DNA of 64,000 nucleotides, taken from the NCBI GenBank assembly GCA_951799405.1, contig OX637346.1, positions 11,493,215 through 11,557,214 of the forward strand. The letters run 5' to 3'. Both the position numbers and the translations under genes were made by a program. The notes under the pieces are model-generated. The model did no database searches. It was not told the origin of the DNA and was given only the letters and a program-made list of their open reading frames with translations. Source of the DNA: Agapetus fuscipes (lineage: Eukaryota; Arthropoda; Insecta; Trichoptera; Glossosomatidae). This document shows positions 22,640 to 35,100 of the stretch, in pieces (the first letter of the stretch is position 1; the number at the start of each line of letters is the position of its first letter).

Positions 22640-23650
22640 GATCCAACCGTATTAGATTCATATACGTACATCAAATTATGGTTGAAGCTGAAAGTCATCT
22701 TCTTTACGTACTCTTTTCAAGGTTTCATTTAAATACGTTTATAAGAACGGTTTCTTCAAAATATGGATTCGTATTTAATTTCAGTTTATCTTTTTCATTT
22801 TAACATTACTTATTGGAAAAAACTTGTACGCAAAAGCCTCGTATTTGTAAACCTGCCTATTCCCATTGTATGTAGGTACATTGTACGAGTATTATACAAT
22901 CGATAATAAAATACCCGCTACGCCTGTTCTGTATTGGATAAGTAGTCACTTTAGATAATTGGGTTGATTCTTTTCATATTGCTCAACCTTTTGTAGAAAA
23001 GGTAAAAGCCTCCATTGATAAGTCGCTCGTAAACTGATAATCGAAAATAGCTAAATTTTGTGACTCAGTGTTCCCCCGGCTCCATAGGCGGTATTTATTG
23101 AACCGTATCTACATGATTACCAGACAACTTTCCCACGAGTATTTTCAGTGTATTTGAATTTTGCCATTTTTTTAATTCTACATACACACAGCGATGGTTT
23201 AACGCCGCTTCGAAAAACATCGAAAAACTAGTATTTTTTTGGCGAAATTGATTTCATGGAACTATGGACAGCTCAGGTGAAAAATTCGCGAACCGCACTT
23301 TCAGCGGGTGATTTGTTATAAGCGCTTTAACGTCGTGTTTTTTTGTATTTGTTTCATTCAACACTCGATGTGTATTAATTTGGCGGGCGTAGCAATGCAC
23401 TGAATTAATTACTAGCATTTAGCAAACATCGGCGAACTCATATATTGAGCGAGCATTGGACCGAGAGGATGCGATCATTCACAGCCGTGAGCTTATTCAC
23501 TGCTGCGTATATAAATGGCTTGCATCTCCGTCAAAGGTGTTTTGGTAATAGTTTTGAGAAGGATCTCATATATGTTTCATGGATCATGGATCCTCATAAA
23601 TGTTTAAAAATTAATACAAAACCTGATTGACCCACACGCCGAAAAAAAGT
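22640..23650. other. Intron 2 stretch without recognised features
   Basis: AT-rich sequence between repeats. No shared repeat, splice-flanked exon or domain-bearing frame was seen. Confidence 0.4.
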
Positions 23651-23654
23651 ACCT

Positions 23655-23885
23655 TATGCTTGAAATTGTTCTTCCGAGTGTTGACCGTGGTCCATCTTTT
23701 TTCTTCTTCTTTCTTGCTTGAATTTCGTTACTATACAGTGAGTAACTTCTACAGATCTCTGCTACTTCAACAAAACGTAAGCAAGGAAGAAAACTGAAAA
23801 AATTTAAAGAAATAAGACATGTCATACCCGAAAGAACAATTTCAAGCATCTGAAACTGGCCGTGTAAACTTAAAAACATTTAAAC
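23655..23885. repeat. F-family fold-back element
   Basis: Inverted segments cttgaaattgttctt (near 23659) and its complement (near 23832) lie at the two ends. Inside are the family motif gaccgtggtccat and a polypyrimidine tract. The right side continues caagcatctgaaactggccg then tgtaaacttaaaaacattta, shared with 24030-24235 and 63150-63340. Confidence 0.65.
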
Positions 23886-24027
23886 TAAGCTAATGTTGTA
23901 TTAGATGACGTGCTTATTGTGCTGTTAGGTTGATTATTGAACAGCTTTTAGTTAACCATTTTTGAACAAAAAATAGAATAAAAGGAAAACAGTGAACCTC
24001 ATCTCACGTAACTGCGCTCATGTAATT

Positions 24028-24235
24028 AAGGGGTAATGCTGGAGAGGTGTTTTCCGGGATCTGTTGCCGTGGTCTGTGGGAGCTGAAGCTTCCGGACGTT
24101 TCATTAAGATCATCATTGCACTTTCACGCTCGCCCATCATAGACATGGGAGAAACATCCGGAAGCTCCAGCTCCCGTAGACCACAGAAAACATCTCTTCA
24201 GCATCTTCAGCCGGCCGTGTAAGCCTAAAACTCTT
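24028..24235. repeat. F-family fold-back element
   Basis: Inverted arms gtggtctgtgggagctgaag then cttccgga (about 24071-24098) and tccggaagctccagctcccg then tagaccac (about 24151-24184) flank a central spacer. The right end, cagccggccgtgtaagccta, is the family's common end. Confidence 0.7.
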
Positions 24236-24603
24236 ATTCAATAAGTAGGTTCTTTGAATTTCTATATTTCTCGCATTTTTCATAAACTTTTTTGAAATAT
24301 TCATTCAAATTATGAATTTCATTAATATTAATTTATGTGTATTATGACATGACGTGGGCAACGCTGAAACATTCATTAAGGGGAAATTTTCCACCCCACT
24401 ATAATTGATTTAGCCTCAGCGCAGATATTAACATGTTTTCATCGAAATTTCCCGAAAATTATAATTGCATTTTTGCCATCATATTTCCAGATATGTTCGT
24501 CAGTTTCCGCTAATTGCTCACTCGGCTTTAATCATGTCTATTGTTCATTACTGGCGCGCTATTCATTATGTATCCTCAGCACGATGTGACGATGCGCCCC
24601 ATC

Positions 24604-24733
24604 TGTACCCAAAGTATACAACTCAACCACAGCGTTTTACCAAGAATGCATAAAAACTAAAACGCTCATCAGAGGCTCTGCTTCAGTTTGTACTCACTCT
24701 GGTAAAACGGTGTGGTCTTGTATACTTGGGCTG
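24604..24733. repeat. E-family MITE copy
   Basis: Ends acccaaagtatacaac and gtatacttgggct are inverted. The interior has ccacagcgttttacc, aaaactaaaacgctc, atcagaggctctgc and taaaacggtgtgg. Confidence 0.8.
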
Positions 24734-24739
24734 CTGTTC

Positions 24740-27730
24740 GCGCCCCATCCTTGTCCGCCCGCTCACGGGGCGCGGAGGAAAGCATGAAATAACAGAAATG
24801 TTTGTTGAGACTCATTCACCGTGGAGAGATTTTTCGCCAGCCGTCTCTCTCGCTGCCATTGTTTACAGTTCGCAGTGATCGGAAACGGACTTGTATTTTT
24901 TTTCTTTTACCCTCCTGTATAGGTATACATAAAGCAGTGATAGAGCCTTTGTATATTTTTGTTTTCAAAAATTTCAGCATACCTGCGGGTTGTGAGACAT
25001 CTTTTCTTTGGGAATCCCTGAAATTTGAATAATGCAGATAAAAGTCGATGATCGAAGGTTACCATCAACAATTTAAGATCTACTTGTTGCCTATGTTTAT
25101 AACTGATTTTCGAAAGAGAGTTCTTAGGATGTTGCCAAATCTGTATCTGCAAAAATATATTTCTTTCTTATTTAATTTTTATTTATTTACGATTTAAATA
25201 ATCTATTTCGTGAGCTTATAGACATAGATATCCCTCATTCTCTTCTATAAGCTTCTATTCTAGGAAACTCTTTACCGTACCTCTCTACGTTTTCCAGATT
25301 TCATCCATCAATTGAGCTTTCTTACTAATTCTCGGCAATTTTCCGTTTTTTTTTCGTTTTTCCGTCCGTAGTCTATCTTTTCTTCTACAACAATGGCCTG
25401 ATTACCATTTAAGTCCTTGTCTAACAGTATTATTCACAGAAATAAAATCCATGGACTATCCGCCGACTATGGTGGATTAAACAAAATGCTCGTGTATCAT
25501 CTTTGGATCAAATGTTTCTGATTAACACTAGTAGACTTTATTCTATGGGCGTATATTTTTGACGGGGATTTTATCTTCTAATAAAGTTTTGGATCTTTCC
25601 ATGCCTGTTTCGGCCGTTTGGAGTTTGTTTTGAATCGACACTGTTCCACGAAACTATTGGCTTTTCTGCAAACTGTCAATCAACAACACATTTTCAATAT
25701 TGGAAATAAACAATTTCAGGGAAATGTTTGGATCGACTGCTGAAACCGAGCAAGTGCCGTTTTTGTCATATTTTCACGTGGGTGTTCGGCAGCCGCCAGA
25801 GCCGGGGCACTCTCAGACACAGACATTGCGCGCGTTGTATTTTTTTCAATATCCCCGTGGAGTCTAAAAAATCCGCTACGAATTTCAATATTACTTGTTT
25901 ACTTTCTCGTGTAATCTGTCTTCCCGATACTAGCTGTTCCCGCCAGCCGTCAGATTTCTCGGTCCGGGCTTTTCCACTGAAAATATTCAAATTTACTTTT
26001 TCATTCTTCTCCTTTTCATTATTTTTCTTCGTTATAAGTTATTTGGGGAGAATGTTTTTCTTCTGGTTTTATTCCTGTTTTTAATTTTGGAGGAAATCTC
26101 CTCTGCGGCTGCGTATTACGAGCACATGTACCTTCGCTGCTTCTTTCATGATGATCGCTCACCCGGAAATGGATTTTAAGAATTACAACGAAAACATTTC
26201 ATAGTACAATTTTTTTAATCATCAGAATATCTTCTTTATGATTATTCATACATTCAACTTTAACAAACAACACATTTAAGTTGTACGAGTTGATGTTCTG
26301 ACATTAAAATTGAAAAAAAAAATGTATGTTAAAATTCACTTTGAGTTTTCTTTATTGATTTTTGCTCTACTTGTTTCGGAAGAGCAATTCTTACCATCGA
26401 AATTGATAAAAATGTACTTTCAAAAAATTACTGCCGATAATCTAGAGAGTCAAGTTTTTTTTTTTTTTTTTAATATTTTCTACGGATGATCTTCGAACCT
26501 TTTTATCATTATTCTTAGCACGTCACTCTTGATTGGCTCCTGAACCTCTTCATCAACTGCTGACAATTTGATCTGTCTTCAAACATAAATATCTGGAAAT
26601 TAATCTTGTTTTTAAACTTAAATACTTAATCGTGGAACTGTTCCTACTCAATCCTCTTTAAATAAGTTATTCTCCATTTCAGATCATTAAGTAGGGGGGT
26701 ACTCTGATGATTATCATATCCTCCCACAGAGGGCAATGTAGATATCTATTGGTATGCCAGGAGCGTCTCCTTAAAAGCACTCTGGAAAGTTTTGATTCGT
26801 TGACAGGATCCGCTCGGGTGGGCCATAAATCCTGTCCAGGCATTAAGACACACCTCCCCTGTGACGTCACCCCCCTTACACATTATTATTGCACGGGAAT
26901 GGGGAATGACTACGACTGACTTTTTGCTTAGGCGTCCGTGCAGAATCGCGAAAACGAGGAGACGTGGCAACCTCGCGGAATATTTTATTTCAAATTTCTC
27001 TCGTCCTACCGAAAAGCGCTTTTCATCGGGGCTCGAGTGTTGACTGTTAACTAAAAAATCGATTATTACTAGCACATTCTGCATGGATAGCGTTCCCCGT
27101 GGGAGAGCCATGCGAGATATGAATGCCAAACTCGGTTTCTTTACTCGGGATGCTTTAAAAAGTTTTTCTTTTGAAGGTATAAAAAATGTTATTTTACTGA
27201 AGCAGGAATAGTCAACCGGTCGTTTGCGATTAGTTGAAGAAAATTTGTGTAAAACAATTTACTACTGCCACACAAGAAATATACTATGCACAGCACTACC
27301 TTGTACATTTTCTTGCTGGGTACAATTTGGTTGTCTGGATAACAAAAAGTGCAATGGTTAACAGTAGATCAAGTAGGAATTGACCTCGATTGACGCCTGT
27401 GACCAAATCGACTATCCCTGTACCCATAGCTTTTTATTGCCTTTAATATGTTTATTTCAATATTACGCGCAGTTTCTATTTATTTTAACACAAAATTTAT
27501 CAAAAAAAAAAATGTTTTTTCTTGTTGATATTCTGCAACTTTCAACAGGAAACTGTTGATTTAGAGATTTATCTGTTTACCTTTAATATTAAAATTTATA
27601 TTTTATGTGCAATAGTTACCAAAACAAATAATATTACCTATTTTAGTATTTGATTTTCCAACGTGTTTTCTGTACTTATGTGTACTAACGTCCAGAACAA
27701 TCGACTGTAGACTTTTCAGAATAAAATACT
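24740..27730. other. Intron 2 stretch, mostly featureless
   Basis: No shared repeat family and no splice-flanked exon was recognised over about 3 kb. A region near 26700-27120 is less AT-rich and has open frames of 60-127 codons on both strands. None has a domain I recognise and they overlap each other, so they are not called as genes. Homopolymer T occurs near 26455-26471. Confidence 0.4.
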
Positions 27731-27734
27731 CAAA

Positions 27735-27855
27735 AATGAACATAAGCCTTGCAACTCTTGCCGTCCTTCCCTGAAACAGGGGTGACATTGGCAAAGTGAA
27801 CCAATTTTTTTTACAGTATGGGTGGTCAGCCGCATAACAACCTATAAGTCAAGGA
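27735..27855 (-). repeat. D-family repeat, 5' half only
   Basis: On the minus strand it runs from ccttgacttataggttg to gttgcaaggcttatgttc, and then stops. The tail half is absent. Confidence 0.75.
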
Positions 27856-27859
27856 AGAT

Positions 27860-29620
27860 TAATATACTCCTCTTCGTATTCTAAGAACATTTAAATAAAC
27901 CGAGTCTCGCAAACTTCATGACGAAGTTTGGAACTTTTGTTCTCGAAGTTTCCCCTGACTGCCGATACTGGCGTCAGGGCGGCTCTTATTGAAAATAAAT
28001 GAAAATTGTTGGTTTCGGTGGGAATTATTTTTTCCCGAAATTGATATTGTGCAGCGGGGCTGTGCTCTCGAGAAAATAACGAGGCTGCACGGAAAATACT
28101 CAAGCTGAATATAAATTTGTCGGCATTGATTTTACGTAGTTAACGACTGCCACATAAAATGTACGCTAACGGCCTGCTGTATCATTAGTAACGGCAATAT
28201 TTATGTGATTTCACGTTATTACATAAAGTTTACACGTTTTTTATCACAGCTTTTTATCTCTTTTTACTTAATTGTACGTTCAACTGAAAAACACATGGTT
28301 ATCACAAGTAATGTATATTTATAGGAACATACCTTGCTTACATTTAGCTTATCTATGAGATAAAACTTTTTAAATCGGTGTTCACTATGATGAAGCTCTA
28401 CTGATTTTGAAAAAAAAATCAGGAAACGTAGATATTGTCCTCAAGATGGAGCATGTGCTTGCTTTGCGTTAGGCTGCCTCCATACTAGTGAATTTAAATA
28501 GGTTCCACTTGCCCATATTTTGTAGCAAAACACGTCTAGTTTTAGTTTAAAAATCAATGCCTTATAAATTCTCTCAATAAAAGTTTGTGCCTTAAAACAG
28601 TTATTAGTTTAAGTAGGTATTCAATTTCGGGCACAAAACTTTTTGTTCGGGAAACAATAATTGTTGTGTATGCGTTAAATTTAGTTGTTAGAACAACCTC
28701 ACTCACCGTTTATGTTTATATTCTCCAGGAACGTTTCCCTGGTTTTGTAGCTAAAAAGTCGTTGAAATCGGTTTCCGCGTGGCGGATTCCTAAAAGGGAA
28801 AATAATTGAAACGTAACAATTAAGGGGGAAACTTTATCGTTCCGGGCAACATTTATTTCGTGTTTTCAAATTAATTGGTGCCGTGCAATTGATTGTGTTC
28901 ATACTTTATCGGAGGTGAATGTGTATGTGTACAAGATGCGAACACGAGACAAGTGTAAGTTAGCAACATGAGAGCTTAAAAATTATATGAAAAATATATT
29001 TAACGACTCTAATTTGCGAAGAGAAATACCATTAATTAATTATCTATTTGTGACTCAAACCGGGGCTGTTTTATTTCAAAAATACACTTGTTAAATTACA
29101 CCACCTTGTCCGCTCGCTCATAGCGCCTTTAGCAAATCCCAGGTGCTTTCTCGAAAAAAAAAATGTTGTTGATTCAAATGCATATTATTCTTGATTTACT
29201 TTTATTTTTAAAATTTAACTTTATTGGCAGCTATTCTATACGAGGACTTAAGGCTGCAATGAAATCGGCCCCGTAAATTCTTCAGCCGTAAGGTTCAACT
29301 TCTTTCTGCGTAAAATTTTTCAGATTCTTCGTCAGATCGTTCTGCTTGTATTTCTAAGATTTTATCTTGTCACTTTTTGTCATGTTCACTGTAGAAAACT
29401 TTTTACAATTACTTGAGAAATTTATCCGATCGACCCGTGACCCACTTAGCCTGAGCTAAGTACAATACAGATGTGTACTTAAGTTGACTTGGCTGATAGA
29501 TAATGGCTGTTCACTATGGGATTATCTATAATTTTCATCAGAATCCACTCTAGTATGTAAGCCATTTTACATTTTTGAGTTAGACTTCATTTCGTGATTT
29601 GTAAATCAATAATTATTTTG
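27860..29620. other. Intron 2 stretch without recognised features
   Basis: AT-rich with scattered short open frames and no recognised repeat or exon. Confidence 0.4.
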
Positions 29621-29624
29621 TATC

Positions 29625-29910
29625 TGTGTGGACGATAGCTTGCTTGGTAGAATGCTTTAGTTCCATGCCAAAAGGTTAGGGTTTGATCCTCACTAAAGGG
29701 GCTAGAAATGATGTGAAAAAAACAAAATTTCCGCAAGGTTTATTCAGCCTTCACAAGAAATGAGATCCATTCTCCATCCACCATAGTGAATAGAAAATCC
29801 CCAATTAAAATGAATTAGTCGTCGTAGGGCCGGCCCCCTGACCTGTGAAAATAAATAAGTTCAACACGCCACACGTGACCTTTTTGAGGACAACGTGGTA
29901 ACAAGTTGCA
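29625..29910 (+). repeat. SINE family A, old diverged copy
   Basis: It retains a recognisable head (gatagcttgcttggtagaat), a degraded B box (gtttgatcctc), the aaggtttattcagccttcac block and the 3' block gaggacaacgtggtaacaag. Many substitutions mark it as an older insertion than the copies at 37241 or 44501. Confidence 0.7.
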
Positions 29911-30589
29911 ATATATATATTTTAATTGTGTTTTATATTCAGCTACTTACTTCTAATTTCTGCTTACTATTTATACATTCATAGACTGTCTTTTCTCTTG
30001 TTTTTTTTATCTCATCTCTCTATTTTTAAAGTATTAATATCTACTTATGTAATCATTATTTTGTTTTATGTTACTTTTTTATCCCAGATAGTTTTTACTT
30101 GCTCTTGTATTTATAACACTATTTTTAGTATGTTTTGTAAAAGGCACAATGTGTCGTGAAATTATAAATAAATAAATAAATATGCAGCTTACCATTTGCG
30201 TATGTGTTGCGCTAAGCTATATCCATGCTGCATTTTATAAGACTAAATAATATTTTAAATATCGTCGATTTTCACTATATGCTCTTTTGATTTAAAAATG
30301 TGTGTACGTAAAAGTATGCGAACAGTATTTTAAACGCATTGTTGTGGAGAAATATATTTTTTTTGTACTTGATTTATTTCTACGATAAGTTTCTTTTGTT
30401 CATCTCCTGACTGAAATATAATAGATTATTCTGTTCTTCATAACAGAAATAATATATTTCTTTCATATGTGTATGTTTGATGGCTCGTTAAGCCTCCCCC
30501 TAACAAAGAAGCACCGCAAGTTTTCTAATATAAAGAGTAAGCAATGGGGGGTCTAGCCTTCCGTCTCGCCGCGTCCCGGCGCCTCACGC

Positions 30590-30914
30590 ATGAGGACTGC
30601 GCCCAAAGTATACAACTTTACCTTTGAACTCAACCATAGCATTTACCCAAAAAATGTATGCATACCAAAACAGCGCCTCTATTGAGTGTTTTAGTTTCAG
30701 TACTCTTTTTTTCGTGCTTAAACGTAAAATTTTATGCTTGGGGTACTCCTCACGCATTAGAGCTGCACCCCAAGTATACAACTTTACGTTTGAACTCAAC
30801 AATAGTGTTTACCAAAAAATGTGTAGATACCAAAACAGCGCCTCTACTGTACGTTTTAGATTCAGTTTGTTTTTGGGAGATGTTTAAACGTAATGTTTTA
30901 TATTTGTGTTCCTG
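30590..30914. repeat. Two tandem E-family MITEs
   Basis: Copies at about 30600-30745 and 30765-30914 each carry aagtatacaactttac, caccatag/caacaatag-type blocks, caaaacagcgcctct and a decayed inverted right end. The short sequence in front of each copy is also similar (cctcacgcat, then gactgc or gagctgc). This points to a local tandem duplication of one copy with its flank, and not two separate insertions. Confidence 0.7.
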
Positions 30915-31255
30915 GAAGACTCCGTACCCTGCAGTTGAATCATAAAGAACCAAAGGCGGTTTTCTAGGTTTTTTTTTCGAAAAGGCGATAAACATGTAAA
31001 AATTATGAAGAACAGATTTTCTATGTTTCCATATATGAATCTTATTTTCGAAAAAAACATCTTAGATCGCCGCCTTTGATTCGACACGACCCGGTTCGTG
31101 ATATGGAGTTGTAAATCTCGCAGCACGTATGAGACAGAGCGCCCATATGTCCCCGGCCATTGTTTCGCCGGGACTTTTGTTCCGAATAATAATAACAACA
31201 GTGCGCAGTTTTTCCTTTCATTATCCGGATAGCGTCCGCTGTTAATTTCCGCCCG

Positions 31256-31350
31256 GCAGTTTCTTTCCCCCGCGGCGACGCTGCGTCCGCCCCCGCCCCC
31301 GCACCGACGCAAAGTGCGGGATTTATCAAATCTAGGCGGCCAAAATTGTT
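31256..31350. repeat. GC-rich repeat unit, first copy
   Basis: It contains gcgacgctgcgtccgccccc followed by gcaccgacgcaaagtgcggg and atctaggcggccaaaa. The block atctaggcggccaaaa and the gcact/gacgc parts recur in inverted orientation at 32420-32490, while gcgacgctgcgtccgccccc recurs there in direct orientation. Confidence 0.55.
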
Positions 31351-31456
31351 TTTGTGCTTCAACGATTTCTAAGCGATGCAATTAAATGAAAAACCTTGTT
31401 TTTAACGAAGGCATAGAGAGAAAAAAATTAACTTTGGTATTTGGTATAACCTTATA

Positions 31457-31713
31457 ACCTTGACTTATAGGTTGGTATGCGGCTGACCACTCATGCTGTA
31501 AAAATGGTTCACTTTGCCAATGTCACCCCTGTCTCAGGGAAGGACGGCAAGAGTTGCAGGGTGTATGTCCATTTGAGATTTGGTTTTTATGTTGTAGGTT
31601 CACATGAGGCATGTGCAAGCGCGAACTTGTACGTGTCTGGTTGTGAGAATGCATGTAATGTGAATCTCCAATGTAACATATCCTTGCAACTTAGATTAGA
31701 TTAGATTAGATTC
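31457..31713 (+). repeat. D-family repeat, full length
   Basis: This is one of the best-preserved copies, from ccttgacttataggttggta to the tail gcaacttagattagattaga. Its head has no tRNA A or B box. Confidence 0.85.
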
Positions 31714-32419
31714 ACACGAAAAAAGTTCGTCTCTTAAATGACCATCTCAAAATCAATATATTTCGTTTGGCATCAACATGAGAAAATAATTTCGTTTAAT
31801 TATGCCGTTGAATAGATATTTTCGAGTCGCAATCCTAACTTTGGAGGAAACTTGTAATCCTTAAACAAATAAAGAACAAAAAAACATTTAAAAATAAATG
31901 TATAAAAAAAAATTACAAAAATCTTCGACGTCCGAAAAATTTCTTTGGCAGACGTATGCGGACAAGTTTGTTTTAAATCTTTTAGAGTAGTCTTTTAATG
32001 TTTAATTCTAACTCAAATCAAAGCCGTATATATCAATATCACATAACAAATACCTTCGTCAAAAAATATTGTTTTTTTTTTAATAATAGTTCTTAGTAAA
32101 TAAATAAAGCTATATTCTTTTTTTTAACGACTTCATTTTTTTAATTATAATTAGTAAGCTCATTACCTGCTGCACAAAAGTCTATCACTAATAACTCGTT
32201 AAATTAATTATAAATGAAAAAGAAAAAAACCCTTAAAGTTTAGGATTTTTTAAAACAACAGATACGTGCATATTAAGTTGATACCATCACATTCAGACGG
32301 TCGGTACGGGCTTAGGGTGTGTGCTGCGGGGGTGAAAATAGTTGGGTATTGCTGTCAGTCTCATTCCCTAACAGAAACAAAATTTTTAAAAATTTCATCT
32401 TACTTTGATAACGGTTATT

Positions 32420-32490
32420 TTGGCCGCCTAGATGTCATAAATACTGCACTGTGCGACGCTGCGTCCGCCCCCGCCCCGACGCACACTCGT
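32420..32490. repeat. GC-rich repeat unit, second copy
   Basis: It reads ttttggccgcctagatgtca then gcactgtgcgacgctgcgtc and cgcccccgccccgacgcac. It pairs with the unit at 31256-31350, partly inverted and partly direct, which implies that the unit itself is internally palindromic. Confidence 0.55.
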
Positions 32491-32717
32491 TGTATCGCAG
32501 CTCTGCCTACTGCTCACTTTAATATAAGTCTTCTAAGAGACACTGAGACACACATGAGAATATCCAGAAGATATGTGTTGCTTGTGAACACTTTTTTGCA
32601 AAAGAGATAAAGAAAGGTTTAACTGCATTTGAGTCAAGTCTTATGAAAAATATTTCAAAGTCATGTAATGCATTCAAGTTTTTTCTTGTCTTGTCTTGTA
32701 TCCTACCGTCATTCCTC

Positions 32718-33012
32718 TAGGAGTGGCCAGTACCTCCACACAAGTGCCTCCACTTGACTCTGTCCTTGCATACTTCTTTCATCTCATCTAGTTTCATCAC
32801 TCTTTTCATGCACGCTCTTCTCTTGTTTCCACTCTGTAAACTCCATTCATTCGCAATCTCATTTATCTGATCAATCCATTCTTTCCTAGGTCTTCCCTTT
32901 CCACGCTTACCTATTACATTCTCTTTATACACTTTTTTGTCAGTCGGTCTTCATTCATCCTTTCAATATGTCCAAACCATCGCATCACACTTCTTTGAAC
33001 TTTCGAAACTAA
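32718..33012 (-). pseudogene. Non-LTR retrotransposon reverse-transcriptase C-terminal remnant
   Basis: On the minus strand the conceptual protein reads SVMRWFGHIERMNEDRLTKK in one frame and, after a one-base shift near 32930, YKENVIGKRGKGRPRKEWID in the next, then ends about 50 residues on. The pattern RWFGHxxRM...GRGRPRKxWxD is the well-known C-terminus of many insect LINE-type reverse transcriptases. The frameshift and the short length show it is dead. The exact clade (RTE, Jockey or CR1-like) is not decidable from this fragment. Confidence 0.75.
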
Positions 33013-34100
33013 AAAAACGGTTTATCCAATTATATTTGCGAGTGCATACCTACCGAATATCTTATTTTTTTTCTAGAAGTGCCATATCATTTGCATATGT
33101 CAAGTAATTATTATCATAATTATGTGGCTGCAAATCTAAAATATTGTTGCACCTAAATAATGTTATTTATTACAAGCTCTACTTTTTATTTTCATTATTG
33201 TTTTTTTTTATAAAAGATTGGAAATCATTATAGTACTTTTAAAAAATATATATATTTGAAATGATAAAAAGAACAATGCCGAAACTGTCTGATAAAGAAA
33301 ATATGTGCTTTGGGCCGCGGACGTTTTCGGTTTTGTTCGGAAATGAAACGGAGGCTTGCGAAGCGGCCTCAGGAAATCTGTATTAAATTAATATTTATAC
33401 TGCCGACCCTCATTTATCTAATATTTTCATTGTGCGAAGGCAAAAAACAATACCTACGTAAAAAAGGCGGAGTCGCTTTTTAATGGACCGGAAGCGATGA
33501 CGGCGGTATTATTTATTTTTTATATTAAATACCCGACTTTCCCTCGTTGCGTTGTTAGCAGGCTCATTAGCGAAACTCCAATATCCAAACGTGCTTTTGG
33601 CAATAACATATTATCGGAAAATAAGTGGAAAATGTGTGTTTTATTTAATGGTGGCACAAGTTACATACAACATTATTGCGCTGTATTAGAAGATTTTCCT
33701 CTTCAGCACTGCGTAGCAGATAAAATGGTGTTTTTATTTAAAAACAATTTTTCATTATTATTTTTAATGTAACTTAAGGCGGATTTTACATTTTTTTAAT
33801 TTACCTATTTATTTATTTAGAAGACTTAAAAGACTCATCTGCATCCAAAAAACTAATAGGTACAAAAAAACTTCAATAATGGATTCGGAAGATTTTTTAA
33901 TTAGATTTTTTTTCTCGGAAGGCAAACGTCATTCTTGTATAGAACTGTTGTCCTTAGCAACCAATAAAAATGTTTACTTTTTCCCTAGAAACCTGGCTGG
34001 GTGACATCACAATATTGTGCATGTGCTCAGTATATTTCAAATCTTTATACGACTGCTTGAGGTTACTGATTTCAATTGTTATTGTATATCGTCTTCTAGA
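33013..34100. other. Intron 2 stretch without recognised features
   Basis: AT-rich. An open frame at 33497-33772 has no recognisable domain and no splice context. Confidence 0.4.
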
Positions 34101-34101
34101 A

Positions 34102-34173
34102 AATAATATTCACTCGTCGTAGAACATAATTTAGAAACCTAACTTATTTTCTACGACGTTACTGAATATTATG
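34102..34173. repeat. Short imperfect hairpin
   Basis: Arms ataatattcactcgtcgtag and the complement of ctacgacgttactgaatatt pair around a loop of about 20 bases. A similar single arm (atattcattcgtcgcaacat) lies at 1738-1760 just outside the hAT element, so this may be a small dispersed fold-back repeat. Confidence 0.5.
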
Positions 34174-34544
34174 TCAATAAATGGTTGTCGGTCGCTCCGG
34201 ACGATGGAAATCACAGAACCTAAATTATACTAGAATGCGAATGCATACATACAGAGTTCCTGGAGCCATTTACAACCACGTTTCATTGTTGCATAAGTTA
34301 TGTAGTATGGCTTTTCTTGCATTCGAACATTCGAGATTACTACGGCGCTATATGCAATAGTATATACCGTGCAGAAGCCGCCTAATGGCAGTAAAACAAC
34401 GAGCCCGCGCACTGCTTTTATGATACATAACTTACCAATATGTGCTGGTAATAATTTACCGTAGATAGAATAACGCAGTAAAAAAACATTATGCTAAAGT
34501 CCTTCCTGTCGATTGTTTTGCCATTGTAGAAAATGATATAATAC

Positions 34545-34725
34545 TAATATAAAGTTTGTACATTAATTTTATCATTGATTTTTATTGCAAGTCACTGCTC
34601 CTGATGATGCCTTTTAAGTCGAAAACGTTCAAACATAAATAATAGTGAATTGAAACTGTGTTTTTTTTTTAAATAAATACAATGGACTTTCACAGTGTGA
34701 TCCACCAAACCCTAACAAGTATGAA
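34545..34725 (+). repeat. Penelope-like repeat end with intact CTGATGA core
   Basis: CTGATGA at 34601-34607 is followed by a stem of which one pair is lost (GCCT against AGTC), then GAAA at 34621-34624 and ACGTTC. Downstream it shares aataatagtgaattgaaact and acaatggactttcac with the copy at 10309-10480. Confidence 0.5.
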
Positions 34726-34850
34726 AAAAATGCACATTTATTTATTCGAAAACATATAACAGGATGTACTCACCTCCGTATTCACCAATCTTATTTACAC
34801 TTCCATTACTTACTTACACCTCACTTTCACTAAGATAGGTATTAACCTGT

Positions 34851-35100
34851 CTGGTGGATAGCTCAGTGGTAGAATGCTTGCATTTCATGCCAATAGCCAG
34901 GGTTTGATTCCCACCCTGGGTGTCGGAAATGATTTCCTGTTTTGATGTTTATTTCGAACTCAAAATACAATACCGGCATGGTTCACTAAACTCCCACAAG
35001 AAATAAAAAACAGTCTCCTCGGGAGCTGGGAAATTTCAACTGAAGGTGTTGGCGTAAAGCCTTAAGTGTAAAAATAAATAATTTCAACACGCCACATAAC
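34851..35100 (+). repeat. SINE family A, with internal losses
   Basis: The head tagctcagtggtagaatgct and B box ggtttgattcc are followed by the A body and its acctgtaaaaataaata-type 3' block. Parts of the gccggccccc and 3'-most blocks are missing. Confidence 0.75.

Noticed and set aside
25728..26084. 118-codon open frame in oaf intron 2
   Set aside because: Cysteine- and phenylalanine-rich low-complexity translation with no domain, no repeat context and no splice evidence.
26746..27129. 127-codon minus-strand frame in oaf intron 2
   Set aside because: It overlaps other open frames on both strands in a locally less AT-rich area and shows no known motif.
30884..31381. 165-codon minus-strand frame near the GC-rich repeat
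   Set aside because: It runs through an E-family MITE and the GC-rich repeat unit and has no recognisable domain.
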